DNA of 64,000 nt, from the NCBI RefSeq assembly GCF_040144835.1, contig NZ_CP151632.1, positions 1 through 64,000 on the forward strand, given 5' to 3'. A program made the translations under genes and the position numbers. The stretch is from Microbacterium sp. LWS13-1.2. Lineage in GTDB: Bacteria > Actinomycetota > Actinomycetes > Actinomycetales > Microbacteriaceae. Below the pieces are notes generated by a model. The model was not told the DNA's origin. It ran no database searches and saw nothing but the letters and a program-made list of their open reading frames with translations. This document shows, one piece after another, positions 25,995 to 35,585 of this stretch (positions within the stretch are counted from its first letter, which is position 1; each line of letters starts with the position of its first letter).

Positions 25995-28325
25995 ATGACC
26001 GAACCCCGCATCACCTTCCCCCACGGCACGATCCTGGGCTATCCCCGGATCGGGCGCCGCCGCGAGCTGAAGCGCGCGGTCGAGGCGTATTGGTCCGGCC
26101 AGACCGACGCCGAGACCCTCGAGCAGACCGCGGCCGGACTGCGCCGCGCGACGCGCGAGCGCCTCGCCGGGCTCGGCCTCGGTCGCGACGACTCGTCGAT
26201 CCCGGAGTCGTTCTCGTTCTACGACCAGGTGCACGACGCGGCCGTCACGGTCGGCGCGCTGCCCGACCGGTTCGGCGCGCTTCGCGATGCCGACGGCGGC
26301 ATCGGCCTGGACGCGTACTTCACCGCCGCGCGCGGTGCGGGCGAGGACGCCCCCCTCGAGATGACCAAGTGGTTCGACACGAACTACCACTACCTCGTGC
26401 CCGAGGTCGGCCCCGAGACGGTCTTCGCCCTCTCGAGCGACCGCTTCGCGCGCCAGGTGGCAGAGGCGAAGGCTGACGGATTCACCGTTCGCCCGGTGAT
26501 CGTGGGCCCGGTGACGCTCCTCGCGCTCGCGAAGCCGACGGATGCCGCGCCCCGGGGCTTCGACCCCCTCAGCCGGCTCGACGACCTGCTGCCGGTGTAC
26601 GCGGAGCTGCTGGCGAGTCTGCGGGCCTCGGGCGCTGAGTGGGTGCAGCTGGACGAGCCTGCGCTCGTCAGCGAGAGCCTGCCGGCCGACGCGGCCGCGC
26701 TGGCGGATGCCGCCGCCCGCGCATACGCCGCGCTGGGGGTACGTGGCGACCGGCCCGCGGTCCTCGTCGCGGCCGGCTATGCGCAGTTGTCGACCGAGGC
26801 GTGGACGGCGCTCGCGGCCGCTCCTATCGAGGCGGTCGCCATCGATCTGACCCGCGGCGCGGTGCCCGAGGCTGTGCCGGGCCTGGAGCGCAAGACGCTC
26901 GTGGGCGGGGTCGTCGACGGCCGCAACGTGTGGCGAGGCGATCTCGACGCCGCGTGGGAGCGGCTGCAGGCGCTGCACGCGCTCGGAGCGTCGGAGATCA
27001 GCGCGGGCACTTCGACCTCGCTGCAGCATGTGCCGCACGACGTCGAGGACGAGACGACGCTCGACCCGCGCCTGGTGACGTGGCTGGCTTTCGCCGACCA
27101 GAAGGTGGCGCAGGTGGCGAGCCTCGCGCGCGGACTGGTCAGTGGCCGTCCGGCCATCGCGGATGTGCTGGCCGAGGCATCCGCCGCGCTCGCGGATCGG
27201 CGCAGTGCGCCCGGCGTGCGCGACGGAGCGGTGCGGGAGCGGGCGTCGGTGCTCGGCGCGGACGACTTCACCCGCGGCGACTACGACGACCGCGTCGCGG
27301 CGCAGGAGGTCGAGCTCGCCCTCCCGGTCCTGCCGACGACCACGATCGGATCATTCCCCCAGACCGGCGACATCCGGCGCGCGCGTGCGCGGCACGGCCG
27401 CGGTGAGCTCAGCGCCGACGAGTACGAGAGCTTCCTGCGCGATGAGATCGCGCAGGTGGTGACGCTGCAGGAGGACATCGGGCTCGATGTTCTCGTGCAC
27501 GGCGAGGCCGAGCGCAACGACATGGTGCAGTACTTCGCCGAGAACCTCGAGGGCTTCGCGGTCACCGAGAACGGCTGGGTGCAGTCGTATGGCTCGCGCG
27601 CGACCCGCCCGTCGATCCTGTGGGGCGACGTCGCGCGTCCCGAGGCGATCACCGTCGCGTGGTCCGCCTTCGCGCAGTCGCTGACCGACAAGCCGATGAA
27701 GGGGATGCTGACCGGTCCGGTGACGATCCTGGCGTGGTCGTTCGTCCGCGACGACCAGCCGCTGGGGGAGACGGCGAACCAGGTGGCGCTCGCCCTTCGC
27801 GACGAGATCGCCGACCTCGAAGGCGCCGGCATCCGCGTCATCCAGGTCGACGAGCCGGCGCTGCGCGAACTGCTGCCGCTCAAGCGCGCCGACCAGCCCG
27901 TCTACCTGGAGTGGTCGGTCGGCTCGTTCCGCCTCGCGACCGCCGGCGCTGCGCCGGCCACGCAGGTGCACACGCACCTCTGCTACTCGGAGTTCGACGT
28001 CGTGATCGACGCGATCGCGGCGCTGGACGCCGACGTGACCTCGATCGAGGCGGCCCGCAGCCGCGGCGAGGTGATCGGAGACATCGCGACGTCCGGCTTC
28101 GCCGCCGGCATCGGACCGGGCGTCTACGACATCCACTCGCCGCGCGTACCGTCGGTGGACGAGATCACTCAACTCCTCGACCGCACGGTCGCCGAGCTGC
28201 CGCTGCGCCGCGTCTGGGTCAATCCGGACTGCGGGCTGAAGACCCGCGGGTACGACGAGACCGTGGCGTCGCTGAAGAACCTCGTGGCGGCGACGCAGGC
28301 GGTGCGGGCGACCGTGCCGGCCTAG
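25995..28325 (+). CDS. metE: 5-methyltetrahydropteroyltriglutamate--homocysteine S-methyltransferase
   Basis: Cobalamin-independent methionine synthase. The 776-residue protein has the two-barrel layout; zinc ligands are visible at His661 and Cys663 (THLCYSEF) and Cys746 (NPDCGLKTR). TTTIGSFPQT opens the C-terminal barrel. A GAAAGAGAGAG stretch precedes the ATG. The stop overlaps the convergent membrane gene by four bases, sharing CTAG, and no terminator hairpin separates them. I see no cobalamin riboswitch upstream. Confidence 0.97.
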   Translation: MTEPRITFPHGTILGYPRIGRRRELKRAVEAYWSGQTDAETLEQTAAGLRRATRERLAGLGLGRDDSSIPESFSFYDQVHDAAVTVGALPDRFGALRDADGGIGLDAYFTAARGAGEDAPLEMTKWFDTNYHYLVPEVGPETVFALSSDRFARQVAEAKADGFTVRPVIVGPVTLLALAKPTDAAPRGFDPLSRLDDLLPVYAELLASLRASGAEWVQLDEPALVSESLPADAAALADAAARAYAALGVRGDRPAVLVAAGYAQLSTEAWTALAAAPIEAVAIDLTRGAVPEAVPGLERKTLVGGVVDGRNVWRGDLDAAWERLQALHALGASEISAGTSTSLQHVPHDVEDETTLDPRLVTWLAFADQKVAQVASLARGLVSGRPAIADVLAEASAALADRRSAPGVRDGAVRERASVLGADDFTRGDYDDRVAAQEVELALPVLPTTTIGSFPQTGDIRRARARHGRGELSADEYESFLRDEIAQVVTLQEDIGLDVLVHGEAERNDMVQYFAENLEGFAVTENGWVQSYGSRATRPSILWGDVARPEAITVAWSAFAQSLTDKPMKGMLTGPVTILAWSFVRDDQPLGETANQVALALRDEIADLEGAGIRVIQVDEPALRELLPLKRADQPVYLEWSVGSFRLATAGAAPATQVHTHLCYSEFDVVIDAIAALDADVTSIEAARSRGEVIGDIATSGFAAGIGPGVYDIHSPRVPSVDEITQLLDRTVAELPLRRVWVNPDCGLKTRGYDETVASLKNLVAATQAVRATVPA

Positions 28326-29860
28326 GAGCCCTTCTTCGATCCGGATGCCGCGGCCGCGTCGGTCGCGACATCCGTCTCGATCACGAGAGTGTCGGCGTCG
28401 GGGTCGGCGGGATCGCCGTCGACGATCACGACGGTGTCGGCCTCGCCGTCGACGGCAGGCGCCGACTCGGCGGCGCCTGCGGCAGATGCCGCCTCGTCGG
28501 CGAGTGCAGCGGCGGCCGCGGCCTCTTCGGGACGGCGCTGCAGCAGCTCGAACACCCACCAGACGATGAGCCACACGACGAGCACGAGGAACACCTCGCC
28601 GACCGAGAGCGGGCGCAGGAGCATCAGCCACACGATGGCCAGGGCGCCGAGCGCGATCCGCACGAGCACGCGCTGGGCGTAGAGCCACGCGCCGAACCGG
28701 CCCGTGTCGACACCGCGCTTGAGCAGGGCACCCCGCGCGCCGGCGTTGATGGAGGCGACGCCGCCACGCGCGGCGCGTGCGCCCCGCCAGCGGCCCGACA
28801 TCCAGGCGATGACGGCGATCACCACGCCCAGCAGGGTGAGGACCACCGCGGTGTCGCGCATCGCCGATGTGATCTGTTCGTACATCGACGCGAGGGCGCC
28901 CGCCGGAACACCGAGGTTCGGCGCGCTGAGCGCGAGGATCGACCCGCCGATGCCCAGGCCCATCGCCAGCACGCCGGCGCCGAGCGCGATGCCGATGCCG
29001 GTGCCCAGACCGGCGGTGGACCGTCGCCGTGCGATGAGGATGCCGGCGAGGAAGAGCACCAGCGCGACGATCGGGGTCCACCAGCCCGCGGCGACCGCGA
29101 GGTTGTAGACGGTGCCGACGACGGTGAGCGCGTCGCTCTGCGCGACCACGATCGTCCTGTCGATGACCGGGATCGACTCGGCGAACCCGATCCCGCGGTC
29201 GACGAGCCGCTTCTTGACCTCTTCGATGATCGGCCCGAGCTGGATGCCGACCTCGCCGTTCTCGCCGATGACCACCGCACCCGAGGAGGTGCCGCCGGCG
29301 GCGACCGCCGCGAGCGATCGGTGGCTCGCGCGCAGCGCCGTCTCCCACACATCCGCGAAGGCGTCGGACTCCACCAGCCGGGTGACCGTGGTGTCGACGA
29401 GGTTCTGGAGGCCCTGGGCGGCGGGCGCGCGGAGCAGGTCGAGTGCGGCGAGAGCGCGCGGCGGCAGGTCGAGCTGCTGGATGCCGTCGAACAGGTCGTT
29501 GGTGAGGCCTTCGAGGTCGAGGGAGTCCTCGATGGCGACGGTCACCTGATCGGCGACCATCGCCTGCACCTGCGGGTCGTCGGCGAGCGGTGCGAACGTC
29601 TCGACGAATCGCGTCTCGTCGACGAGTTCGACGCGCGCCCAGGCGGCGACGATGGAGACCGGCACGAGGATCGTCGCGATGACGATGCACAGCGCCGACA
29701 GGAAGGCTCGCCAGCGGTTGCCGTGCGGCCTGTCCGTGGCCGCGGCCGTCACCGGTGGTGAGGGCCGCGTCTCGGCGCGCAGGCGGGCGTTCTCGGCTTC
29801 GAGGGCGTCGAGGCGCGCGCGGAGCGCGGCAGTCTCGTCTGCGGCGGTGAGGTCGGTCAT
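28322..29860 (-). CDS. hypothetical membrane protein with N-terminal coiled coil
   Basis: A 512-residue protein without a family I can name. Residues 8-30 form a short heptad-like helix (ALRARLDALEAENARLRAE). A membrane helix follows at about 50-72, then a long extracytoplasmic region of about 190 residues. Five more hydrophobic segments lie between 263 and 445, and the C-terminal tail of about 65 residues is acidic and alanine-rich. The membrane arrangement is typical of actinobacterial envelope proteins of unknown role. It is convergent with metE and upstream of lexA in the same direction. Confidence 0.75.
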   Translation of the reverse strand: MTDLTAADETAALRARLDALEAENARLRAETRPSPPVTAAATDRPHGNRWRAFLSALCIVIATILVPVSIVAAWARVELVDETRFVETFAPLADDPQVQAMVADQVTVAIEDSLDLEGLTNDLFDGIQQLDLPPRALAALDLLRAPAAQGLQNLVDTTVTRLVESDAFADVWETALRASHRSLAAVAAGGTSSGAVVIGENGEVGIQLGPIIEEVKKRLVDRGIGFAESIPVIDRTIVVAQSDALTVVGTVYNLAVAAGWWTPIVALVLFLAGILIARRRSTAGLGTGIGIALGAGVLAMGLGIGGSILALSAPNLGVPAGALASMYEQITSAMRDTAVVLTLLGVVIAVIAWMSGRWRGARAARGGVASINAGARGALLKRGVDTGRFGAWLYAQRVLVRIALGALAIVWLMLLRPLSVGEVFLVLVVWLIVWWVFELLQRRPEEAAAAAALADEAASAAGAAESAPAVDGEADTVVIVDGDPADPDADTLVIETDVATDAAAASGSKKGS

Positions 29861-29966
29861 TCCCCCCTTATAGCGCCTGCGGATGACGCACCGCCACCCA
29901 CCTCGCGGTTCGGCGTCGAACTCCGGCCTCGAACGCGTCCGACACCGGGATCCGTCGGCGCGAGGT

Positions 29967-30647
29967 TCAGACGGCGCGCAGTACCGCGACGACCTTGCCG
30001 AGCACCGTGGCCTCGTCGCCCAGAATGGGCTCGAACGCGGAGTTGCGGGGGAGCAGCCACGTGTGGCCGTCGCGCTGACGGAACGTCTTGACCGTCGCCT
30101 CGCCGTCGAGCATCGCGGCGACGATCTCGCCGTTGTCCGCGGTGGCCTGCGACCGTACGACGACCCAGTCGCCGTCGCAGATGGCCGCGTCGATCATCGA
30201 CTCGCCCGACACCTTCAGCATGAACAGGTCGCCCTTGCCGACGAGCTGGCGGGGGAGCGGGAAGATCTCCTCGACCTGCTGCTCGGCCGTGATGGGCACG
30301 CCGGCGGCGATGCGGCCGACGAGGGGCACCAGTGCGGCATCGCCCACGGAGGGCGAGGTGTCGGCGGGGCTCTCGGTCGCGGTGCCGGGCAGGTCGATCA
30401 GCACCTCCATCGCGCGGGTCTTGCCCGCGTCGCGACGCAGGTAGCCGCTCAGCTCGAGCTGGTTGAGCTGGTGGGTGACGCTGGAGAGCGACTTCAGGCC
30501 CACCGCGTCGCCGATCTCGCGCATGCTCGGCGGGTAGCCGTGCCGTGCGATCGACCGCTGGATCACCTCGAGGATCGCCAGCTGCTTGTCGCTGAGGCTC
30601 TTGCGCCGACGAGTCTGGGGCTTGTCTCGCCCGGCCGCGTCGCTCAT
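29967..30647 (-). CDS. lexA: LexA repressor
   Basis: SOS master repressor, cleaved with the help of RecA. The 226-residue protein has the winged helix at about 18-80 ([24 protein letters not shown]), cleavage site Ala115-Gly116 and the Ser150/Lys187 dyad ([13 protein letters not shown]). ATG 30647 is chosen because it gives the usual N-terminus and follows a GGAGCCGGAAG ribosome region; a longer in-frame start at 30860 would add a non-conserved 71 residues. It is divergent from the LysM gene, with the intergenic region carrying a LexA-like dyad. Confidence 0.96.
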   Translation of the reverse strand: MSDAAGRDKPQTRRRKSLSDKQLAILEVIQRSIARHGYPPSMREIGDAVGLKSLSSVTHQLNQLELSGYLRRDAGKTRAMEVLIDLPGTATESPADTSPSVGDAALVPLVGRIAAGVPITAEQQVEEIFPLPRQLVGKGDLFMLKVSGESMIDAAICDGDWVVVRSQATADNGEIVAAMLDGEATVKTFRQRDGHTWLLPRNSAFEPILGDEATVLGKVVAVLRAV

Positions 30648-30806
30648 CTTCCGGCTCCGTCCTGCGCTCGGCGGTGGAGCGCTGTTTCTTCGAATGTCGG
30701 AGGCCCGTGGTGGGGTTCTCGTATCGAAACCGTATCCGGATCGCGGGCATCTGGGGAACAACCCGGCCGCGTGTCGCGTTCGAGAGATCGCCGCCCGGAT
30801 CCGGTA

Positions 30807-30838
30807 TTGACATCCTACAGACTCGAAGATAGCTTCGG
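30807..30838 (+). promoter_or_regulatory. consensus promoter with LexA-like operator over the -10, driving the LysM gene
   Basis: TTGACA (30807-30812), a 17-base spacer and TAGCTT (30830-30835) form a near-ideal sigma-A promoter towards the LysM gene. The -10 is covered by the dyad TCGAAGATAGCTTCGG (30823-30838; CGAAG and CTTCG arms perfect), which resembles but does not equal the LexA consensus. The predicted transcription start is about 30842. Confidence 0.65.
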
Positions 30839-30840
30839 AA

Positions 30841-30890
30841 GAGAGGTTCGCATTCTCCACTCCCGGCCGAGTGGAGAATGCGAATCTCTC
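30841..30890 (+). repeat. 22-bp inverted repeat at the predicted 5' end of the LysM mRNA
   Basis: Arms 30841-30862 and 30869-30890 are complementary at 21 of 22 positions around the loop CCGGCC. The left arm begins at the predicted transcription start and the right arm ends a few bases before the AGGAGG ribosome site at about 30897. As RNA it would be a 5'-terminal hairpin; as DNA it could be a further operator. Confidence 0.8.
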
Positions 30891-30910
30891 CCCATCAGGA
30901 GGAGCCCAGC

Positions 30911-31375
30911 ATGACCGCGATCGACTTCACGGCATCCGTCCCGTCGCCGACGCGCGCCGCGCGTGTCGCGGCGCGGCGCGTGCACGGCACGGCACGGCAG
31001 CTCGCCGGGGGCACTCCGCAGCAGGCGTCCATGCGACCGGCGGCCGCGCCGTCGACGCGACTGCGCCTCACGATCCGTGGCCGGAGGGTGCTGGCCGCGA
31101 TCGCCGCTCTGCCCGCCGTCATCGCGCTGAGCGCCGCTGTCATCGGCGGCGGCGCGGCTCTGGCCTCGCGTGACGCGGGCGCGCCCGCAGGTTCGTTCAG
31201 CACGGTGACCGTGGCTGACGGCGACTCGCTGTGGAGCATCGCGGAAGACATCGCCCCCGATCGCGATCCGCGCGACGTCGTCGATGAGCTCGTGCGACTG
31301 AACGCTCTCGACAGCGTCGTCGTGCAGGCCGGTCAGAGCATCGCGATCCCGGCAGCCTACGACAGCGGACGCTGA
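30911..31375 (+). CDS. LysM-domain protein beside lexA, candidate SOS cell-division inhibitor
   Basis: The 154-residue protein has a basic N-terminus, one membrane helix at about 60-86 and a single LysM peptidoglycan-binding domain at about 98-147 ([18 protein letters not shown] to AGQSIAIP). AGGAGG precedes the ATG. In Mycobacterium and Corynebacterium the gene divergent from lexA encodes a LysM-type (ChiZ/Rv2719c) or DivS-type SOS division inhibitor. The same position, topology and a LexA-like site here suggest that role, but sequence alone does not prove it. Confidence 0.8.
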   Translation: MTAIDFTASVPSPTRAARVAARRVHGTARQLAGGTPQQASMRPAAAPSTRLRLTIRGRRVLAAIAALPAVIALSAAVIGGGAALASRDAGAPAGSFSTVTVADGDSLWSIAEDIAPDRDPRDVVDELVRLNALDSVVVQAGQSIAIPAAYDSGR

Positions 31376-31455
31376 GCCGCTCCCGTCGGTCGGGTGACCG
31401 TCGCCCGGCGTCACGCGGCGGTCGAGCAGCACCGCACGCGCCTACCATGGGAGAG

Positions 31456-32541
31456 GTGAGTGCACGTCTCGAAGACCTCCCCATACGCGCCGATCTCCGC
31501 GGCCAGAAGCCGTACGGTGCCCCGCAGGCGCCGCTGCCGGTGGCCCTCAATGTCAACGAGAACACGCATCCCGTTCCGCCGGAGGTCGCCGACGACATCC
31601 TGGACTCGATCGCGCGGGCGCTCAGCGATGTGAACCGGTATCCCGACCGCGAGTTCACAGCCCTGCGCGAGGGCTTCGCCGGCTATCTCGGCCACGGCCT
31701 CACCCGCGACGAGATCTGGGCGGCCAACGGCTCGAACGAGGTGCTTCAGCACATCCTGCAGGCGTTCGCCGGACCGGGCCGCACGGCCTTCGGCTTCGCA
31801 CCCACCTACTCGATGTATCCGCTGCTCACCCGCGGTACCGGTGCCGAGTGGATCTCGGGCACCCGCGCGGCCGACTACTCGATCGCGGCGGACGATGCCG
31901 CGGCCCAGGTGTCGGATGCCTCTCCCGACGTGGTGTTCCTGTGCTCGCCGAACAACCCCACCGGCACCCCGCTCGGACTCGACGTGGTGGAGGCCGTGTA
32001 CGAGGCGACGGACGGCATCGTGATCGTCGACGAGGCGTACTTCGAGTTCGCGCCGCACGACGAGCGGTCCGCCCTGACGCTGCTGCCCGATCGCGAGCGG
32101 CTTGTCGTGTCGCGCACCATGAGCAAGGCGTTCGCGTTCGCGGGTGCGCGCGTGGGCTACATGGCGGCCGACCCGGCGCTCATCGATGCGCTCCGGCTGG
32201 TGCGCCTGCCGTATCACCTCAGCGCGCTCACGCAGGCGGCGGCGACCGCGGCGCTGCGGCACGCGCCCACGATGCTGGGCATGGTCGACGAGATCGTCGC
32301 GCAGCGCGACCGCATCTCGGCGACGGTCGAGGCGCTCGGCTACACGCCCCACGAGTCGTGGACGAACTTCGTGCTGTTCGGGGGAGTAGCCGACCCGGCG
32401 GCCACGTGGCATGCCCTCTACGACGAGGGGGTGCTCATCCGCGACGTCGGCATCCCGGCGCACCTGCGGGTCACGGCGGGCACCGACGAGGAGACGACCG
32501 CCTTCCTCGACGCCCTCGCCTCGGTAGGATCGGCGGCATGA
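31456..32541 (+). CDS. hisC: histidinol-phosphate aminotransferase
   Basis: PLP enzyme converting imidazole-acetol phosphate to histidinol phosphate. The 361-residue protein shows [26 protein letters not shown] and the PLP lysine Lys224 in [20 protein letters not shown] 31456 is chosen because TACCAT (31443-31448) ends 7 bases upstream; the in-frame ATG at 31447 lies inside that hexamer and cannot be transcribed from it. It heads a hisC-hisB-hisH-priA operon; hisD is not in the window. Confidence 0.95.
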   Translation: MSARLEDLPIRADLRGQKPYGAPQAPLPVALNVNENTHPVPPEVADDILDSIARALSDVNRYPDREFTALREGFAGYLGHGLTRDEIWAANGSNEVLQHILQAFAGPGRTAFGFAPTYSMYPLLTRGTGAEWISGTRAADYSIAADDAAAQVSDASPDVVFLCSPNNPTGTPLGLDVVEAVYEATDGIVIVDEAYFEFAPHDERSALTLLPDRERLVVSRTMSKAFAFAGARVGYMAADPALIDALRLVRLPYHLSALTQAAATAALRHAPTMLGMVDEIVAQRDRISATVEALGYTPHESWTNFVLFGGVADPAATWHALYDEGVLIRDVGIPAHLRVTAGTDEETTAFLDALASVGSAA

Positions 32542-33146
32542 GCGCCGCACCACGAACCGCCTCGCTGCGACGGGCGACGAGCGAGTCGACCGTCGAGCTC
32601 GAGCTCGATCTCGACGGCACGGGCCGCAGCCGCATCGACACGACGGTGCCGTTCTTCGACCACCTGCTCACGGCGTTCGCCAAGCACGCGCTCACCGATC
32701 TGACGGTGCGGGCCTCGGGCGACACCGACATCGACGCCCACCACACGGTGGAGGACATCTCGATCGTGCTGGGCCAGGCGATCCGCGAGGCCCTCGGCGA
32801 CAAGTCCGGCATCTCGCGGTATGGCGACGCCCTCGTGCCCCTCGACGAGGCGCTCGCGCAGGCCGTCGTCGACATCAGCGGCCGCCCCTACCTCGTGCAC
32901 ACCGGCGAGCCTGCAGGCTTCGAGCACCACCTCATCGGCGGCCACTTCACGGGGTCCCTCGTGCGCCACACGTTCGAGGCCATCTCGTACAACGCCGCGC
33001 TCACGGTCCACGTGCGGGTGCTGTCGGGCCGCGACCCGCACCACATCGCCGAGGCCGAGTACAAGGCCTTCGCGCGCGCGTTCCGCCAGGCGAAGGCGCA
33101 CGACCCGTTGGTGCACGGCATCCCGAGCACGAAGGGCGCCCTGTGA
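32538..33146 (+). CDS. hisB: imidazoleglycerol-phosphate dehydratase
   Basis: Dehydratase of histidine synthesis; 202 residues, the monofunctional form. The manganese-binding repeats are visible as [25 protein letters not shown] and [14 protein letters not shown], with [16 protein letters not shown] near the end. The ATG overlaps the hisC stop and the stop overlaps hisH, so the three are translationally coupled. Confidence 0.97.
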   Translation: MSAAPRTASLRRATSESTVELELDLDGTGRSRIDTTVPFFDHLLTAFAKHALTDLTVRASGDTDIDAHHTVEDISIVLGQAIREALGDKSGISRYGDALVPLDEALAQAVVDISGRPYLVHTGEPAGFEHHLIGGHFTGSLVRHTFEAISYNAALTVHVRVLSGRDPHHIAEAEYKAFARAFRQAKAHDPLVHGIPSTKGAL

Positions 33147-33814
33147 GCGAAAGCACGCCCTCCCGCGGCGAGCGGCCGCTCGTGGCCGTCCTCGACTACG
33201 GGTCGGGGAACGTGCACTCGGCCGTCAAGGCGCTGGTCGCGGCGGGCGCGGATGCACGACTGACGGCTGATCGTGGCCTGATCCGCGACGCCGACGGCCT
33301 CTTCGTGCCGGGTGTCGGCGCCTTCCGCGCTGTGGCGGAGGCGCTGCGCGCCAGCCGCGGTGACGAGCTCATCGAGCGTCGCCTCGCCGGCGGACGCCCG
33401 GTGCTCGGGGTCTGCGTCGGCATGCAGATCTTCTTCGAGCGCGGCGTCGAGCGCGGCGTCGACACCGAGGGACTCGGTGAATGGCCGGGTGTCGTCACCG
33501 AGCTCGACGCACCCGTCCTGCCGCACATGGGCTGGAACACCGTCGAGCCCGGCGAGGGCACACGCCTCTTCCGCGGCATCGAGCACGAGCGGTTCTACTT
33601 CGTGCACTCGTTCGGTGCCCAGAAGTGGCTGCTCGACGTCCAGCCGCCGTTCCCCCAGCCGGTCCTGACCTGGTGCGACTACGGCGCACCGTTCCTCGCA
33701 GCGGTCGAGAACGGCCCGCTGTCGGCCACTCAGTTCCACCCCGAGAAGTCGGGGGATGCCGGCATCCGACTGCTGGCGAATTGGATCGACGGGCTTCGCA
33801 GGGCTAGCCTCTGA
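33143..33814 (+). CDS. hisH: imidazole glycerol phosphate synthase, glutaminase subunit
   Basis: Supplies ammonia from glutamine to HisF. The class I amidotransferase triad is Cys91 (LGVCVGMQ), His199 and Glu201 (QFHPEKSG). The 223-residue length is normal. Its partner hisF is not in this window. It overlaps hisB at its start. The hexamer TAGCCT for the next gene lies in its last codons (33805-33810). Confidence 0.96.
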   Translation: MSESTPSRGERPLVAVLDYGSGNVHSAVKALVAAGADARLTADRGLIRDADGLFVPGVGAFRAVAEALRASRGDELIERRLAGGRPVLGVCVGMQIFFERGVERGVDTEGLGEWPGVVTELDAPVLPHMGWNTVEPGEGTRLFRGIEHERFYFVHSFGAQKWLLDVQPPFPQPVLTWCDYGAPFLAAVENGPLSATQFHPEKSGDAGIRLLANWIDGLRRASL

Positions 33815-33887
33815 GACCGTGCCGTCTGCGGGAGCGCGTGCTTCCGGGATCCGCCCCCCACAGCTTTCGATGCCTGAACCAGGAGCC

Positions 33888-34634
33888 ATGAACGATTTCG
33901 CGTCCACACCCAAGCTCGTCCTCCTGCCCGCCGTCGACGTCGCCGACGGCAAGGCCGTCCGCCTGACGCAGGGCGAGGCGGGTACCGAGACGAACTACGG
34001 CGATCCCGTCGACGCCGCGCTCGACTTCGCACGGCAGGGCGCCGAGTGGATCCACCTCGTCGACCTCGACGCCGCCTTCGGCCGCGGCAGCAACGTCGGC
34101 GTGCTCCGCAAGGTGATCAAGCAGGTCAAGGGCGTGCAGGTCGAGCTGTCGGGCGGCATCCGCGACGATCGCACCCTCGAGGCTGCGCTCGAGAGCGGTG
34201 CGTCGCGGATCAACCTCGGCACGGCCGCGCTCGAGAACCCCGAGTGGGCTGCCGACGTCATTGGCCGCTACGGCGACGCGATCGCGGTGGGCCTCGACGT
34301 GCGCGGCACGACCCTGGCCGCCCGCGGGTGGACCCGCGAGGGCGGCGACCTGTGGACGGTCCTCGACCGTCTCGAGTCGGCCGGCTGCAGCCGGTACGTC
34401 GTCACCGACGTCACCAAGGACGGCACTCTCAAGGGTCCGAACCTCGACCTGCTGCGTGAGCTCACCTCGCGCACGCCGAAGCCGGTCGTCGCCTCGGGTG
34501 GCGTGTCGAGCCTCGACGACATCGCAGCACTGCGCGATCTCGTCCCGCTCGGTGTCGAGGGAGCGATCGTGGGCAAGGCGCTGTACGCCGGCGCGTTCAC
34601 GCTCGCCGAGGCGCTGGATGTCGCCGGATACTGA
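33888..34634 (+). CDS. priA: bifunctional phosphoribosyl isomerase (HisA/TrpF)
   Basis: A (beta/alpha)8-barrel isomerase. In actinobacteria PriA serves both histidine (HisA) and tryptophan (TrpF) synthesis. Motifs are [28 protein letters not shown] and [17 protein letters not shown]. The start is uncertain: ATG 33888 gives the usual N-terminus but its AGGAG is only 2 bases away; in-frame GTG 33819, 8 bases after TAGCCT, would add 23 residues as a leaderless start. Whether this copy does the TrpF reaction depends on trpF being absent elsewhere. Confidence 0.93.
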   Translation: MNDFASTPKLVLLPAVDVADGKAVRLTQGEAGTETNYGDPVDAALDFARQGAEWIHLVDLDAAFGRGSNVGVLRKVIKQVKGVQVELSGGIRDDRTLEAALESGASRINLGTAALENPEWAADVIGRYGDAIAVGLDVRGTTLAARGWTREGGDLWTVLDRLESAGCSRYVVTDVTKDGTLKGPNLDLLRELTSRTPKPVVASGGVSSLDDIAALRDLVPLGVEGAIVGKALYAGAFTLAEALDVAGY

Positions 34635-35409
34635 TCCTCCTGCCGTCCCGGGTCACGGACCCGGCGGCGACTCCGCCGGCGTGCCCTGGGAGGGGCGCAG
34701 CTTCCAGTCGAACCCGCATGCCTCCGACGACGGCTCCGCCGACCCGGCGCTGCTGGCGGCACTCACCGCGTTCCGCGCGGGCTCGGGCGGGCAGCGAGAG
34801 GTGATCGACGCCTACCGGGCGGCCCGCCTGCTCATCCCGCTCGTCGCCGAGAAGGGCGACCACGGCATCGGCGCCCACGGCCTCGAGGTCGACAAGACCC
34901 AGGAGCTGTCGATCGTCACCGTGGCCGCGCCCGACGGGCGCCGGGTGCTGCCGGTGTTCTCGTCCGTGGATGCGATGAAGCGATGGGATGCCGAGGCCCG
35001 GCCGGTTCCCGCCGACGGCGTCCGCACCGCGCTGTCGGCCGCCGCGGACGACACCGATCTCATCGTGCTCGACCCGGGCTCCGACACCGAGTTCGTCATC
35101 CGTCGCCCAGCCGTGTGGGCGATCGGCCAGGGAAAGCCGTGGGAGCCGAGCTTCCTGTCGCCCGAGGTCTTCGCCGGACTGCACGACAGCATCGGCGGCG
35201 AGCTGGCGGTCATCGATCTGTCCGTGGAGCCCGGCGACCCCGACGCACGCCTCCGCGGGCCGGAGCTCGTGGTGCGCCTTCACCTGATGGACGGCCTCGA
35301 GAAGGACGAGCTCGACGCCGTGCTGGCGCGGCTCGCCTCGCGGTGGGCCGCGGATGACCGCATCGCGGTGCTCGTCGACTCGCTCACGGTCAAGCTCGTC
35401 CGCGCCTGA
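34618..35409 (+). CDS. SseB family protein
   Basis: A 263-residue cytoplasmic protein with the SseB N-terminal domain ([51 protein letters not shown]). SseB-like proteins are common next to priA in actinobacteria; the function is unknown. ATG 34618 overlaps the end of priA by 17 bases in another frame, so it is probably in the his operon. The first 40 residues are proline- and glycine-rich and may not be structured. Confidence 0.8.
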   Translation: MSPDTDPPAVPGHGPGGDSAGVPWEGRSFQSNPHASDDGSADPALLAALTAFRAGSGGQREVIDAYRAARLLIPLVAEKGDHGIGAHGLEVDKTQELSIVTVAAPDGRRVLPVFSSVDAMKRWDAEARPVPADGVRTALSAAADDTDLIVLDPGSDTEFVIRRPAVWAIGQGKPWEPSFLSPEVFAGLHDSIGGELAVIDLSVEPGDPDARLRGPELVVRLHLMDGLEKDELDAVLARLASRWAADDRIAVLVDSLTVKLVRA

Positions 35410-35447
35410 GCCGGCGTAACCGACCCCCGTGCGGCGGGGCCCATCCC

Positions 35448-35518
35448 CTCAGGCTCAGGCTCAGGGCTCAGGGCTCAGGGCTCAGGGCTCAGGCTCAGCC
35501 TCACGCTCGGGCTCAGCC
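35448..35518. repeat. heptamer tandem repeat (GGGCTCA units)
   Basis: Four exact GGGCTCA units in a row are flanked on both sides by degenerate GGCTCA units, all on the plus strand, in the 176-base gap between the SseB-like and decarboxylase genes. Nothing else was seen in that gap. Confidence 0.8.
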
Positions 35519-35585
35519 GTTCGCCTCGGCTCTTGCGGCCGGGACCGCGCGCGGCGGATGATCGGGTCGGCGAAGGGGGCCCGGC

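Noticed and set aside
27351..29690. 779-residue open frame on the minus strand opposite metE and the membrane gene
   Set aside because: Composition is arginine/histidine-rich and matches nothing known; it is the mirror of two well-supported genes in GC-rich DNA.
30725..30745. LexA box for lexA autoregulation around TATCGAAACCG
   Set aside because: The half-sites are in the wrong orientation for the actinobacterial consensus.
30648..30860. Longer lexA start at 30860
   Set aside because: It would run through the divergent promoter and hairpin and add 71 non-conserved residues.
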